From NCBI GenBank assembly GCA_030267965.1, contig BRYA01000162.1:5829-69828 (forward strand): a stretch of DNA of 64,000 bases. The letters run 5' to 3'. The stretch comes from Triparma columacea (taxonomy: Eukaryota; Sar; Bolidophyceae; Parmales; Triparmaceae). The first letter of the stretch is position 1. Each line of letters starts with the position of its first letter. A model generated the notes under the pieces. The model searched no databases. It saw only the letters and a list, made by a program, of their open reading frames with translations, and had not been told where the DNA came from. A program made the translations under genes and the position numbers. This document shows, one piece after another, positions 22,854 to 33,264 of this stretch.

Positions 22854-25286
22854 CTATCGCTTGAGGATCTTCAGCGCCCTTTTGTACTTTTCCCTCCACA
22901 TGGACTCCTTGACGTTTCCCTTCCAATCCCCCATTGAATCCTTAATAAATTTCCTCAAGTCAGCCGCCATTCCCCCGTCCTTCTTCGCAATCGTTCCCGC
23001 CAATGCCTCGACCTCCGTGGTGCTGAGCTCTTCTAGCGCCGTCCCGAAGAAGTACACGAAGAAGACAATCTCTTCTTGCGAGAGGTTGGCAAAGTCCACG
23101 TCCGCAAACGCGTAAACAAAGTCCAGCCCCTGCAGGCCGACCAGGTTCGCCGCGAGGACTCCCAGGTTCCTCGCCCTCTTCACGGTGTCGAGCCCCTTCA
23201 TGTTGTCCTTGTACGCCAGGTTCACGGTGAGCTTGTGCTCCTTCTTGTCCTCTTGGAGGAGAGACTGGAGGATGGAGAGGTAGAAGGGGTTGAACTTATT
23301 CTCACGACCGCAAACCTCGATTACTACGCGGACGACCTCGCGGGCGTCCTTGTGGCTGAGGTTCATGGAGTTGATGCTCGCACCAAACTCGAGGTGGTCA
23401 AAGGAGGTGAGGAGGGTCCTGAAAATCTTCTTCTTGAAGGCAGTGTTCATTTTCATTTTCTTAGCAAGGGAAGCAATCCTGTCGTCGGACTCCCCGTCAA
23501 CTTTGGCGCTGGGTGCGTCCGCTGCTGCCATTGTCGAACTTGTCGTCGTCGCTACGCTTCCATCCAATCCGTCCTTATTGTATGTTCCACCTGCGCCGCA
23601 AAGAGAGAGAGAGTTGCGATTGCCCTCCTGTTAGTTATCCGTTCCCCCCCTTGCATGTAAAACCACCATCCCCTCTTCTTCGCGCTGTCGTTTCTTACCT
23701 AGTTTCCACCACCTTCCCTTAGCCTCCACATCCCTGAAGTCCTCCGCCTTTATAGCTTTTCCCTCCCTCCTGTCCCCCACGACCTCCCTGACCTCCTTCA
23801 CCATTCTACCTGTTTTCTCAGCGTCCGTAACCACCCCGTGTGCCTCCAAGTGTCTCTTAAGTTTCTTCTTGCTCTTAACAAGGTGTATCAGTTTCTCCAG
23901 TGCCTTCTCCTTCATCCAGCTCCCCTTCCCCTCCCCAACCTTCATCGATCTAACCCTGTCCTCCACCGCGTCCCTAACCCTCCTCTCGTCCTCCCCCATG
24001 TCCCTCGCTAGCTTCTCCCCGGTCGCGTCTAACGTGAAGTTGAGTACACCAAGAGCACGGTTCTCCCCCCCCTCACCCCCCCCCCCCGCTACGTGCTCGC
24101 AAAGCCCTACCACGAACATGGCGCTGAGGTTCCCGGCCGCGAAGTAAGCCGCCAAAGTTGCGGCGGCATTCACGCCCTCCGGGCCCTCCTCTCCCCCGTC
24201 CTGTGGTCCGGAGGTCACGTAAGTTAGGATGGACTTGTAAGCGGACTCGGCTAGGACGACGCCGACGGTAGACCAGGGGGAACCGAGGGATACGAAGGAT
24301 ATTATGTAGGCGAAGCCCGCGTTCTGACGGACGTTCGAGTCCCTCGCTATCTTGTTCAGGCTCTCCAAGGCAGACTTGAAAGTCGCGAGTACAGTGGAGC
24401 TCGGGAGCTGTGACGAGCGCACCGTCCTGAGTACCGGGGTCACGTTTCGCTCGCTCAGGCGGTTCAGGGTCCCCTTTAGGCCGCTATCGACGGAGCCGGA
24501 AAGGGGGATGGAGGCTTGCATCTTCTTGCGGAGGTGGGGGGGGATGTAGGCGGAGGGCTTTGAGGAGGACGTGGAGGAGGGGGTAGGACGACCGTAGATG
24601 TCCTCACCAGGGGTGGGGGCGTACGTATCCGTGGCATCAACTGGGGGAGGTAGGGTGGTAGGGCCCTCGGAATCTGAGTTTGAGCCGCCTGAGGTATCAG
24701 AGTCTGAGTCTTGGTCTGAGTTGTCTTGGTCTGGGTCAGAGGAGTTAGGCTCTTGGTCCTCTACTCCGAGCCTGACTCCGAGGTCGTCTAACTCGGACAT
24801 GAAGTCCGCGAACCCTTCCCCCATTTCCTCCCCCCACTCCTTGCGTAGCTTGCTCTTCCCTGAGCCCTTGGAGAGCTTCTTGGCGAGCTTCTTTATCAGA
24901 AGGTCGTCCTCTGCCGCCCCTGCGTCAAAGGTAGCGGATGACGAGGCGGAAGGCTTGTGGTGCGCTGGGGATTTCATTTCAGGCTCGTCCTCGTCATCAT
25001 CCGATGAGGAGGAGTGAGGTTGGTCATCATCCTCATCTTCATAATCATCCCCTTCATCCCCTTCATCCCCCTCATAATTGTCAAAATCTCCTTCTCCTAG
25101 TCTGTCCTCCAAGTCGTCAAGCTCGTCTAGGAAGTCGTTGAATCCCTCCCCCATATCGTTGTCGAATTCTCTCTTTGTTTTCTTCTTACTCTTCTCATCC
25201 TTTGCCAGCTTCTTTGAAAGGCTTGAGATTAACTCCTCGTCAGCCAGGGCGGATGGATCTAGAGATGATATGGAACGCTTGGGCAT
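22854..25286 (-). CDS. NOM1: NOM1/SGD1 nucleolar MIF4G-MA3 protein
   Basis: Exons 25286..23699 and 23590..22854 give 774 residues; the donor GTAAGA is phase 1 and joins at GT-GGA-ACA. The acidic N-terminus holds a duplicated motif (LSKKLAKDEKSKKKTK with MGEGFNDFLDELDDLEDRLG; then LAKKLSKGSGKSKLRK with MGEGFADFMSELDDLGVRLG). YIPPHLRKKM introduces the MIF4G domain (LKGTLNRLSERNVTPVL). GRWWKLG, typical of the MIF4G-MA3 linker, sits at the splice site. The MA3 domain follows in exon 2 (NTAFKKKIFRTLLTSFDHLE, FNPFYLSILQSLLQEDKK). Family members act in 18S rRNA processing in the nucleolus. The gene is divergent from the NOC3 gene. Confidence 0.92.
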
Positions 25287-25649
25287 TGGTGTTGATGGGG
25301 AAGGGGGGTGATAGTGGTAGATGTGTAGTAGATGAGTAGAAAGAGGAGGAGGAGGATTGAGCGAGGAAGGTTGGGTGGGTGATGTTGCTTTTCAACTCTT
25401 TGATGAGTTTAATTGCGTAAATTTGCAATCAGTGGAAGTAAAATGTGTCTATGGTTTCGATTTTGTTGGTTTTGATCTCACAAATGTCCGTAAATGGGCA
25501 GTTTGTTGAATGTCAAAAAAAAGTTTCCCCTCCTCCATCCACCCCTGCCAGATTTCTATTTTTTCCAAAAGGAATTACGCTACATCTTATTGGTATCGTT
25601 GGTGGTATCATCCAACTGTTATACCATAAATAACTCTAAAAACTCCAAA
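25287..25649. promoter_or_regulatory. divergent promoter region, NOM1 / NOC3
   Basis: The 363 bp separate opposing start codons of two nucleolar ribosome-biogenesis genes. The frame of NOC3 is open upstream to an ATG at 25494, but that stretch is not protein-like. No specific element can be named. Confidence 0.4.
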
Positions 25650-27460
25650 ATGTCATCAGAAACTTCAAAAATGGCTAATCCATCGACTACTACTTCGACC
25701 AATATCATCCATCCAACAAAGACAACCATAGCGACTCTCTCACAAGCCATCATTACAAACCCTCAGTCAGGTCTCGCGCCCACTGATTCCGGTCCCTCCC
25801 AGCTCTCTCAGTTGACCTCTTTAATCGACCATCCTCTCCTTGGTGAATTAGCAATGAAGTCCCTAACCCTCCTCTACTGTGACATCCTACCCTCCTACCG
25901 TCTCCGTCAGCACTCCTCAACCGAGCAGGTCAAAAAGGACGAGCACAAGACCAGAGTCTTCGAGAACAGGCTGCTCGCAGCCTTCACGGCCTTCGTAGGA
26001 AAGCTGAGGAGGGAGGGGGGTAAGTGCAGCACAAGGTGCCTACTGGAGATTGTCAAGGCTAAGGAGGGGTGCAACTTCTACCAGCAGATCGTGCAGACGT
26101 TGGTGAGGAGGTCGGTGACTCAGGCTGCGATCGTGGCTGGGGGGTTGGGGGGTATCGTTGAGAAGGACAGGAGGTGGCAGGCTAGCTCGATTATAATCGG
26201 GGAGGTCGCTAAGCACTGCAACAGGGGTTGGAAGGACGGCGTGAAGAGGAGCTCAAAGACCGACGCTTCGATGAGGGAGCTGATCGACGCTGTGACGGGG
26301 GTTAATTTGAGGGTAACGAAGGAGGAGGTTGAGGCGGCGAAACTCCTGGGGAGGTCAAACAAGAAAAACGGGAAGAAGGACAAAATCAAAAAGGAGGTAG
26401 AGGACGAGATGGCCGAGGGAGACGCGAGGGAGAGCAAGAGCAACATAATCAGGTGGCAGGGCGACACCCTCGATTCCTTGGTCAGGTGCTACCTCCAGGG
26501 TATGAGGGTCGGGGTCGAGGAGAACGACGAGGCCCTCGTCGCAGTTGTTATGAGGGGCATCGGGAAGTTCGGGGAGCTCGTCAACTCAGACGTCGTCGCG
26601 GAGGTCGTCAGGGTCTGCAAGCGGCTCCTTATGTCGACGGCGGTGGAGATGTCAAGCCAGAGCAGCCTCAGCTGCGTGCTGTGCGTCTACAGCCTGCTCA
26701 GCCACAACCTGGAGGAAACTGGGAAGGACGACATGTGGGTGCTCACGGCGCTGTACAAGCAGCTGAGGAGGGTCGACGAGGCTAGTGAGACTTTGCTCCA
26801 GTGTGTGGATAGGGCAGTCTTCAAGAGGAGGGAGATCAGGGTCACCACAATCAGCGCAGTCGTCAAGAGGGCCCTGGCCTTGGGGGCCTCGACGGCAGAC
26901 GGTAAGACCCAGGCCTCGATGCTGGGGCTTGCGAGGATGATCGTGGGGAGGTACAAGAGCGCGGAGAGGGGAACGGAGGAGGAGGAGGGGGGGGGGGAAG
27001 GGTACAATGGGGAGGTCGACGACCCGGAGTTTGCTAATGTTTACGGGGAGGGAGGAGCGTACTGGGAGATGGCTAACTTGAGGTGAGGAAGGGGGGGGGG
27101 GAGAGCACAAACCATCAATCTAAAACGCGAACCATGACTAACCCCCCCACCCAACCCCCTGCTTCCCGTCCTCTCTTCCATCTTAGGTTCAGCCACATTG
27201 AGGAGGTCAGGAAGAGCGCTCTCGACGGCGCCAACCTAAGGAGGATGGACGCCACGTCCGACCCCAAGAAGGCCCTCGTGAAGTGGTCAAGTCGGGAGAG
27301 GGACTTCAGGCATAAGATGAGGGAGCCAAGGAAACATCCACTGGAGAGAAAAGGGGTGGGAGTGGGGTCAGGGAAGAGGAGGAAAATTATGAAGGACGTT
27401 TTCGTTAAGGTTAAGGACGGGAAGGGGGTGGTTAAGGAGGGCGGGAAGGTGGTGGTGTAG
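25650..27460 (+). CDS. NOC3: nucleolar complex protein 3 (NOC3) homologue
   Basis: Exons 25650..27082 and 27187..27460 (phase 2) give 568 residues, shorter than yeast or animal NOC3 because the basic N-terminal extension is missing or lies in an unseen exon. Family signatures: SLTLLYCDILPSYRLR (NOC3: LFKDI-PSYKIR), EIVKAKEGCNFYQQIVQTLV, a basic insert KKNGKKDKIKKE, VVMRGIGKFGELVNSDVVAE, and near the end DDPEFANVYG with YWEMANLRFSHIEEVR, matching the CBF/NOC region DEPEYCN-WEL. The C-terminus is Lys/Arg-rich. NOC3 acts in 60S subunit maturation and export and, in yeast, in replication initiation. The start M at 25650 was chosen because the 52 codons before it are low quality. Confidence 0.85.
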
Positions 27461-27730
27461 TAGTGAAGGGCTGCGTTGTCACAATAAAGACAGGTTTGTT
27501 TTCATCTAGACTGCATTTCTGAGAAGAGGAAAAAGAGGTTGGGTGAAGGATCCAGAATTACCCATTGACCCCTCTCTTCACAGAGCCGTCATCACTCCAT
27601 TCATCCCGTCCATATCTCACCCTCTGTATCATCGTGTGTGTGTGTGTGTGTGTGTAATAGTGCCCCATATAGTCTCAAAGGGTGGCAAATCAGTCAGCAA
27701 AAACCCGCCTGAGCCCGCCCGTGAGCAAAG
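27461..27730. other. intergenic with a short TG repeat
   Basis: No gene was found. A (TG)n tract lies at about 27634-27656, on the promoter side of the AP-2 mu gene. Confidence 0.5.
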
Positions 27731-29526
27731 ATGATCTCAATGCTCTATTTAATGAATGCTAGGGGTGATATTGTTATTAGTCGACAATATCGGTAAGTAA
27801 AGTAGCATATGAGTGGTGTGTGTATGTGTATGTGTTTGTATCAACAAATAAATACACAAAACATCAAAAAGATCACGAGGAGCCCAAGAGGGAGAATGAT
27901 CTCCCACTACCTATGACCACAATCTATTGCTTGCATCCTCACACCTTGATCATCTTTTCCCTCCTCCCCCCCTCCCCCCCTCCCACGCGCTCTCACCCCC
28001 ACAGTGACGATGTTTCCCAAGCAACAACAGACAGTTTCCGTCTGAAGGTCCTCGGAGCCAAGGAGGGCGGTACCTCCGCCCCCATCCGCTCCATCGACTC
28101 CTCCACCTTCGTATACTGCAGACACCTTAACATGTACTTCGTCGCTGTCACCCGCTCAAACGTCAACCCTTCCCTCGTCCTCGAGTTCCTTTACCAGAAA
28201 ATTAGGGTACTTCAGGCGTACCTTGGGGAGACCTTCACGGAGGACAAGGTGAGATCAAGATGAAACAAGGACCGATGAGCTTAGATCTGTCAGCGCTATA
28301 TATAGCACTTCCTCCTATGCAAAACGTTCTCCCTCATTTTCCATGAGCCACGATTCTCATTTTCACCCATCAATCCTCTAAACCCCCATTCGCTATCGCT
28401 TTGCTCGTCACGATAGATCAGGAACAACTTCACTCTCCTCTATGAGCTCTTTGATGAGACGATGGACTTTGGCTACCCCCAGAATACCTCCATCGACGTT
28501 CTCAAGCTGTACATTAACCTCGGGAAGCAAAAGGCCAGGGTAGTTGAGGACCAAGCTAGCCTCACCTCCCAGATCACCGGAGCCATCGACTGGCGAAGGG
28601 AGGGTATCAGGCACAAGAGGAACGAGGTCTACATCGACGTCCTGGAGAGCGTGAACCTGCTGCTGAGCCAAACGGGGGGGATACTTAGGCAGGAGGTCAC
28701 GGGGAGCGTCATGATGAATACGAAACTCACGGGGATGCCGGAGTGCAAGGTGAGAGGATATGGGTGGAGCGAAGCAAAAGCATCGGTGGTGTTGTTACTT
28801 TGTTGGCGATGAAGATATATCCGATATGACCTCTCTTTCATCCACCACTCACTAACGCCCCCACCCCACCTCACCCAGTTCGGCCTTAACGACAAATTGT
28901 CGGTCGAGAAGGACAAGAACTCTTCCAACGCCGGGAAATCCGGCGTCTCAATCGACGACTGCACCTTCCATCGCTGCGTCTCCCTTGGCCGCTTCGATGC
29001 TGACCGCACCATTACCTTCATCCCCCCAGATGGTGAATTCGAGCTCATGAAGTACCGCGTGACCGAGAACATAAACCTACCGTTCCGCGTGATTGCGGCT
29101 ATCCAGGAGGACGGTCAAACCCGTGTCAGCATAAACGTGAAGCTCAGCGCGACCTTCAGCGAGAAGCTGTTCGCGAGCTCCGTCGTCCTGAAGATCCCTG
29201 TGCCTGAGAACACGGCTCGATGCAAGATCAAGACGACGATGGGGCGCGCGAAGTACAGCCCGGAGGACTCGGCTATCCTGTTCAAGTTGAAGAGGTTCCA
29301 GGGACAGAGCGAGTCCATGCTCTCGGCCGATGTCACGCTTATGCCCACGGTCAATAAGACTGCTTGGTCACGACCACCGATTGGACTGGACTTCTCAGTA
29401 CCCATGTTCACGGCCAGTGGAGTGCACGTGAGGTTCCTGAAGGTGTTTGACAAGAGCGGTTACACTACCAATAGGTGGGTGAGATACATCACCAAGTCGG
29501 GGGATTCTTACAACATAAGGATTTAA
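27731..29526 (+). CDS. AP2M1: AP-2 adaptor complex subunit mu
   Basis: Exons 27731..27792, 28005..28248, 28417..28749 and 28879..29526 give 428 residues (animal mu2: 435). The 62-nt first exon encodes MISMLYLMNARGDIVISRQY with a phase-2 GTAAGT donor. The longin-like domain follows (FVAVTRSNVNPSLVLEFLY, YELFDETMDFGYPQNTS), then the linker WRREGIRHKRNEVYIDVLES and the mu homology domain (GMPECKFGLNDKL, DDCTFHRCVSL, FIPPDGEFELMKYR, WVRYITKSG). The protein links clathrin to PIP2 and YxxPhi cargo signals at the plasma membrane. AP-2 rather than AP-1 is judged from DFGYPQNTS and the C-terminal sequence. Intron 2 ends with TCGCTTTGCTCGTCACGATAG. Confidence 0.95.
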
Positions 29527-29663
29527 GGGAGGTGGGGCGGGAATGGGCGGGGGGGGAGGGGGCGTAATAAAACGTTTCGTTTAGCACAAGGAAAGACGCG
29601 CTTTAAAACCATGAATCGTCAAAAAGTGGCTGGTAATTCTTGCTGAAAATATCGCTCCCAACG

Positions 29664-30135
29664 ATGTTTATCCTGAATTTCATTCTCTTCATTCTTATTC
29701 TACTATCAATAGTATCTCCCTCGGCTATCTGTTTTCTCCTCAACCGTCTTCCATTCCATCATTCACAAATGCCCTTCAATTCTCAACTCCTTTCAAAGCC
29801 CAAATCAAAGTTCCTTCAGAACCTCGAACGTGAAAAGTTGCGGCGAGGGCTAAATAAAAACAACGATGATGCAATAGATACGAATATTACTAAACCTGGT
29901 CCCTACCAGCGAGCAGGTTCGTCACTCTCAAGGTTCCACTCCCCACCCTTCTTCCTCATTCCACCCTCTCTAACCCTCCTTCCTCGTCCTCCCTTTCTAA
30001 ACAGAGGAATGGGACAAGTCACCATCCGCCCGAGTGTCAGTTTCTGAATCTGAGCGAATAAAGTATGATTCCATCAGGGAGGGTGACTCCTTCAAGCAGG
30101 ACACCTACTTACGACGCGAGGCTGGTAAAGATTGA
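29664..30135 (+). CDS. small protein with signal-like leader, unknown function
   Basis: Exons 29664..29916 and 30005..30135 give 127 residues; phase 1 joins RA-E-EWDKSPSAR. The donor GTTCGT is non-standard, but the downstream frame is protein-like (SVSESERIKYDSIREGDSF, LRREAGKD) and ends in TGA. The N-terminus is very hydrophobic (FILNFILFILILLSIVSPSA) followed by ICF and basic residues, so entry into the secretory route or plastid is possible. The rest is small, charged and hydrophilic. No family was recognised. Confidence 0.65.
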
Positions 30136-30302
30136 AGCGTGGCACGGCGTGTGGTGGAGGAGGAAGAAGACTGGGGGGGGTATTTGAGGTGTGATCGTTC
30201 GTTCTTCTATCTATTTGTTGTTGTTGTAACCTTCCGTTTTCCTTTCCTTTCATTCCTCCTATTCCTCCCCCTCTCCACCCGCCCCATGCCCTCCCGCTCT
30301 GC

Positions 30303-31558
30303 TCACATCTCCTTCTTCTTTCCCCCTCCCCCCTCTCCTCCCTCCCCCTCCTCCAACTCCCCCTTCTTCCCCCTCAACCTCCCATCGAATCCCATCATAA
30401 TAACGCTAATCTGGCACGTCATTTCTTTCTCCTCCGTGACATCTTCCTTCTCCCCCTCCCCCGCGTCCCTAATCCACTCCCCTAGCTTGTATATGCACTT
30501 CTGAAGCTCCTCCCTGGCCCTCTGGTAATACCCGTCGATGTAGTCCATCATCTCCCCCTCCTTAACAACCACATTCCCGTCAATGCTTAGCGCTCTGTCC
30601 CAGCAATCACACTCGAACAAGGCCTCGCATAGTGCAACCAGTGTGTCCACCAGTAGCCTCTCAGCCCTCGCCGCCCCCTTGGCATCGGAGGCCTCCGCCA
30701 CGTTCTTATCCCTCCATTCTACGCACTCGAGGAGGGCGGCAACAGCCTCGCCGTTGCGGCCGAGAGAAGAGAGTAGGTCAGCGTAGCCGGAGATAACGCG
30801 CGGGATGAGGTCCAGCGTGTAAGATGTGTAAGCTGGGTTGGGGCGCGATTTCTTTGCCGGGCTTTCCTTCCCGTCGCCGTTCTCGGTAGTGCTGCTCGTC
30901 GTCGAGACTGCATCTGTATCTGTCTTCCCCCCCCCTTCAATCCCGTCGTCGTCCTCGGGTAGAGCGTCTGCGAGAATCTCCCAAGCCACCTCCATGTTCT
31001 CCTCCGCGATCCCCAAATCCTCCTCGTCGTCCCTCTCGCCCTTCACCGCACCCGCCTCCTCCCCCCCTTCTTCCTTCACCCCTGACACCCCGACTTCCCC
31101 CTCTGATGATCCCTGAGATGCCTCAACCAATCCATTGAAGTCTGAGCTATCCTGACGAAGGTTGTAGCTCCTGAACAAAGCCCTACCATACTCGTAGTAC
31201 CTGAATCACCAAGTAGATACGATCGAGAGACGGGCGTGTTAGAACGCTTGAGTGACATCTATGGTTACAAATGTCATGATTGACAAGCAAGAAAGGCAGA
31301 CAAGAATAAAACGCCTCCCTCCAACGTTTCCCCAACCCTCCCTTCCACTCCCCTTGCTCCTGAACACCCCGTACCCTGATTTACTTACAATGGTGCGACC
31401 TCTACTCCCCTTTCTCCGTATTGTGATCTCGCCCTGTCTATCAAACCAGCAAGAATGGAGAGAGAACGCTCGATTGAGGAGGCAGAGGAGGAGCGAAGGA
31501 GCTTCCGGACCAATTTGTAACGAGGATCTAGGACTGTTGGTGGAAGGGGGAGGGACAT
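30303..31558 (-). CDS. NASP/SHNi-TPR histone chaperone-like protein
   Basis: Exons 31558..31389 and 31200..30303 give 355 residues; the phase-2 join makes VEVAPLYYEYGRALFRSYNL, the first SHNi-TPR helix pair. A long acidic insert interrupts the TPR (EEGGEEAGAVKGERDDEEDL), as in NASP. It is followed by NMEVAWEILADALPEDD, DLIPRVISGYADLLSSLGRN, GEAVAALLECVEWRD and a Glu/Gly/Lys-rich tail. NASP-type chaperones keep soluble H3-H4 pools. Family placement rests on the YYEYG motif, the acidic interruption and the TPR spacing. It is head-to-head with the D27-like gene. Confidence 0.75.
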
Positions 31559-31785
31559 GACCGAAGAACGGGGGAAACGTGAAATATGGAGGGTTTTCTC
31601 TGGGTTTTTTGTTGGAAAGACAAAAATCCTTGGGCACTCTTTACTTTTTGCGTGACTTAAGCAGCCTCTCTTCTCCTCCCACAGCCCAATATTAACATTC
31701 TTTTTCTTTTCATAGCCTCATAAATTGGCGTAATTTCTAAATTGGAGGAATTGGCTGCTCCCAAAATATCGACACAGCAAACAAC

Positions 31786-33166
31786 ATGCTTCTATCTCGT
31801 CTCTACTGCGCTCCTGCGCTCCTTCTCGCCGTTGTCCTACTCCTCTTGTGTCTTTTACCCACTACTCAATTCAACACCTCTCCCACCCTCCTCAAAGGCA
31901 CAAGAATGAGGGTGTCTAGTTCAAGACACATCCTCCGTTCCTCTTTGTCAACCACTGCGTCAGTTGGTGCCAACGTGCCCAGGATCCTTGGCTTGTTGCT
32001 ACCTTTGCTGGACGACGGGCAGGAGACCGGTGGGATTGCTGCTGACGTTATCAGGCTTCAGGAGAACATCGACTTGCACCGCTCGTCCGGTGGCAGTTTA
32101 GAGGAGGGCAGTGCGGTTGAGAGGGGGTTCAGGATTAAGTTAATGGAAGTAGAGAGGTATTTGTTGCTGGCGAGGATGCTGGAGAGGGACGGGGACGCTT
32201 ACTATAAGACGGTGGCCTTCATGGTCCAGAGTCAGACACTTGGGTGAGTAAGAAGGGCAAAACGGCGCCTGCCACCCTCCCCCCCCCCGACCCTTTTAAC
32301 CCCCCCCCCCCTTTGCTTCCCGCTTCCCCAGTTTCGACCGCCACTCCGCTCCCAACCTCCAGCGTTTCCCTCCCCTCCCCCCCTCCCCCTCCGCCTCCTC
32401 CTCCCCCTACTCCACCTACAACCCCCCACAAGACCGTTCCCCGGTGGTAGAAAAAATCGCTTCCGACGGTTCCACCGTTACCAATGACGTCGAGGTCTCT
32501 GAAAGGTGCGACCCCTTGAGCCTCTACGACTCGTTGCTCCTCTGGGTGTTCCGCAAGTCCGTCGCCTCTGAAACCTCCCTGCCGCCCATGTGGGACACGG
32601 GGGGGATCGAGGGACTCGTGGCTCAGGGCAGGGCTTACATGTCCGTGGCCTCGGAGGTTGATCAGAGGAACATGGTGAAGAACGTTCTCAGGGGACTGAT
32701 GGGACCGATTGTACCTGTGTACAGGCTGTTCATGGGGGGGTTCGTACCGAGGAAGGTAGCGAGGTGGGCGGGGAAGGAGGAGTGGGGGGATAAGCAGGTG
32801 TTCGCGGGGGGGCTGTTTTACGCGCCGTACCTTACGAGCGTGGTGACGCCACTGTTCTTCCAGTTCCTGGTAGGACCGGCAAAGACAAGCAGGAGGAGCG
32901 ACGGGATGAGGGGGGGGGTGCTGGTGGAGAAGTGCCGGTTCTTGGAGAAGAGCAACTGTAAGGGGCTGTGCCTCAATCAGTGCAAGGTCCCAATGGAGGA
33001 GTTCTTCAAGGATGAGCTTGGGGTGGACTTGTATGTGCAGCCTAACTTTAGGACTCAGGAATGTCAGTGGAGTTGGGGAGAGGAGACGAAGGAGGTAAAG
33101 GACGATGGGGATTGGCCGAAGGGTTGCTTGGAGGGATGTGTGGATCGGAAGCGTATGGGAGAATAG
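31786..33166 (+). CDS. D27-like (DUF4033) carotenoid isomerase homologue
   Basis: Exons 31786..32243 and 32332..33166 give 430 residues (phase 2). The N-terminus is a signal-type leader (ALLLAVVLLLLCLLP) then a basic region, compatible with secondary-plastid import. A Pro/Ser-rich linker follows. The C-terminal half is DUF4033: LVEKCRFLEKSNCKGLCLNQ, CKVPMEEFFKDELGVDLYVQ, PNFRTQECQWSWG, with the Cys series expected of D27 iron proteins. Plant D27 isomerises all-trans to 9-cis beta-carotene, the first step towards strigolactones; algae have several D27-like clades whose products are unknown, so the substrate is not claimed. Confidence 0.88.
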
Positions 33167-33264
33167 TTTAATGTTGCTATCATTTTTCGAACAGTCAGTC
33201 TTAACATTACATTCCGCAAGGGCGAATAAACAGGTGCGGTGAGCTGTCCAAGGTAAGTCGAGCT

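Noticed and set aside
25494..25649. Upstream in-frame ATG of NOC3
   Set aside because: The 52 codons are hydrophobic and unlike the basic NOC3 N-terminus; treated as leader, though not excluded.
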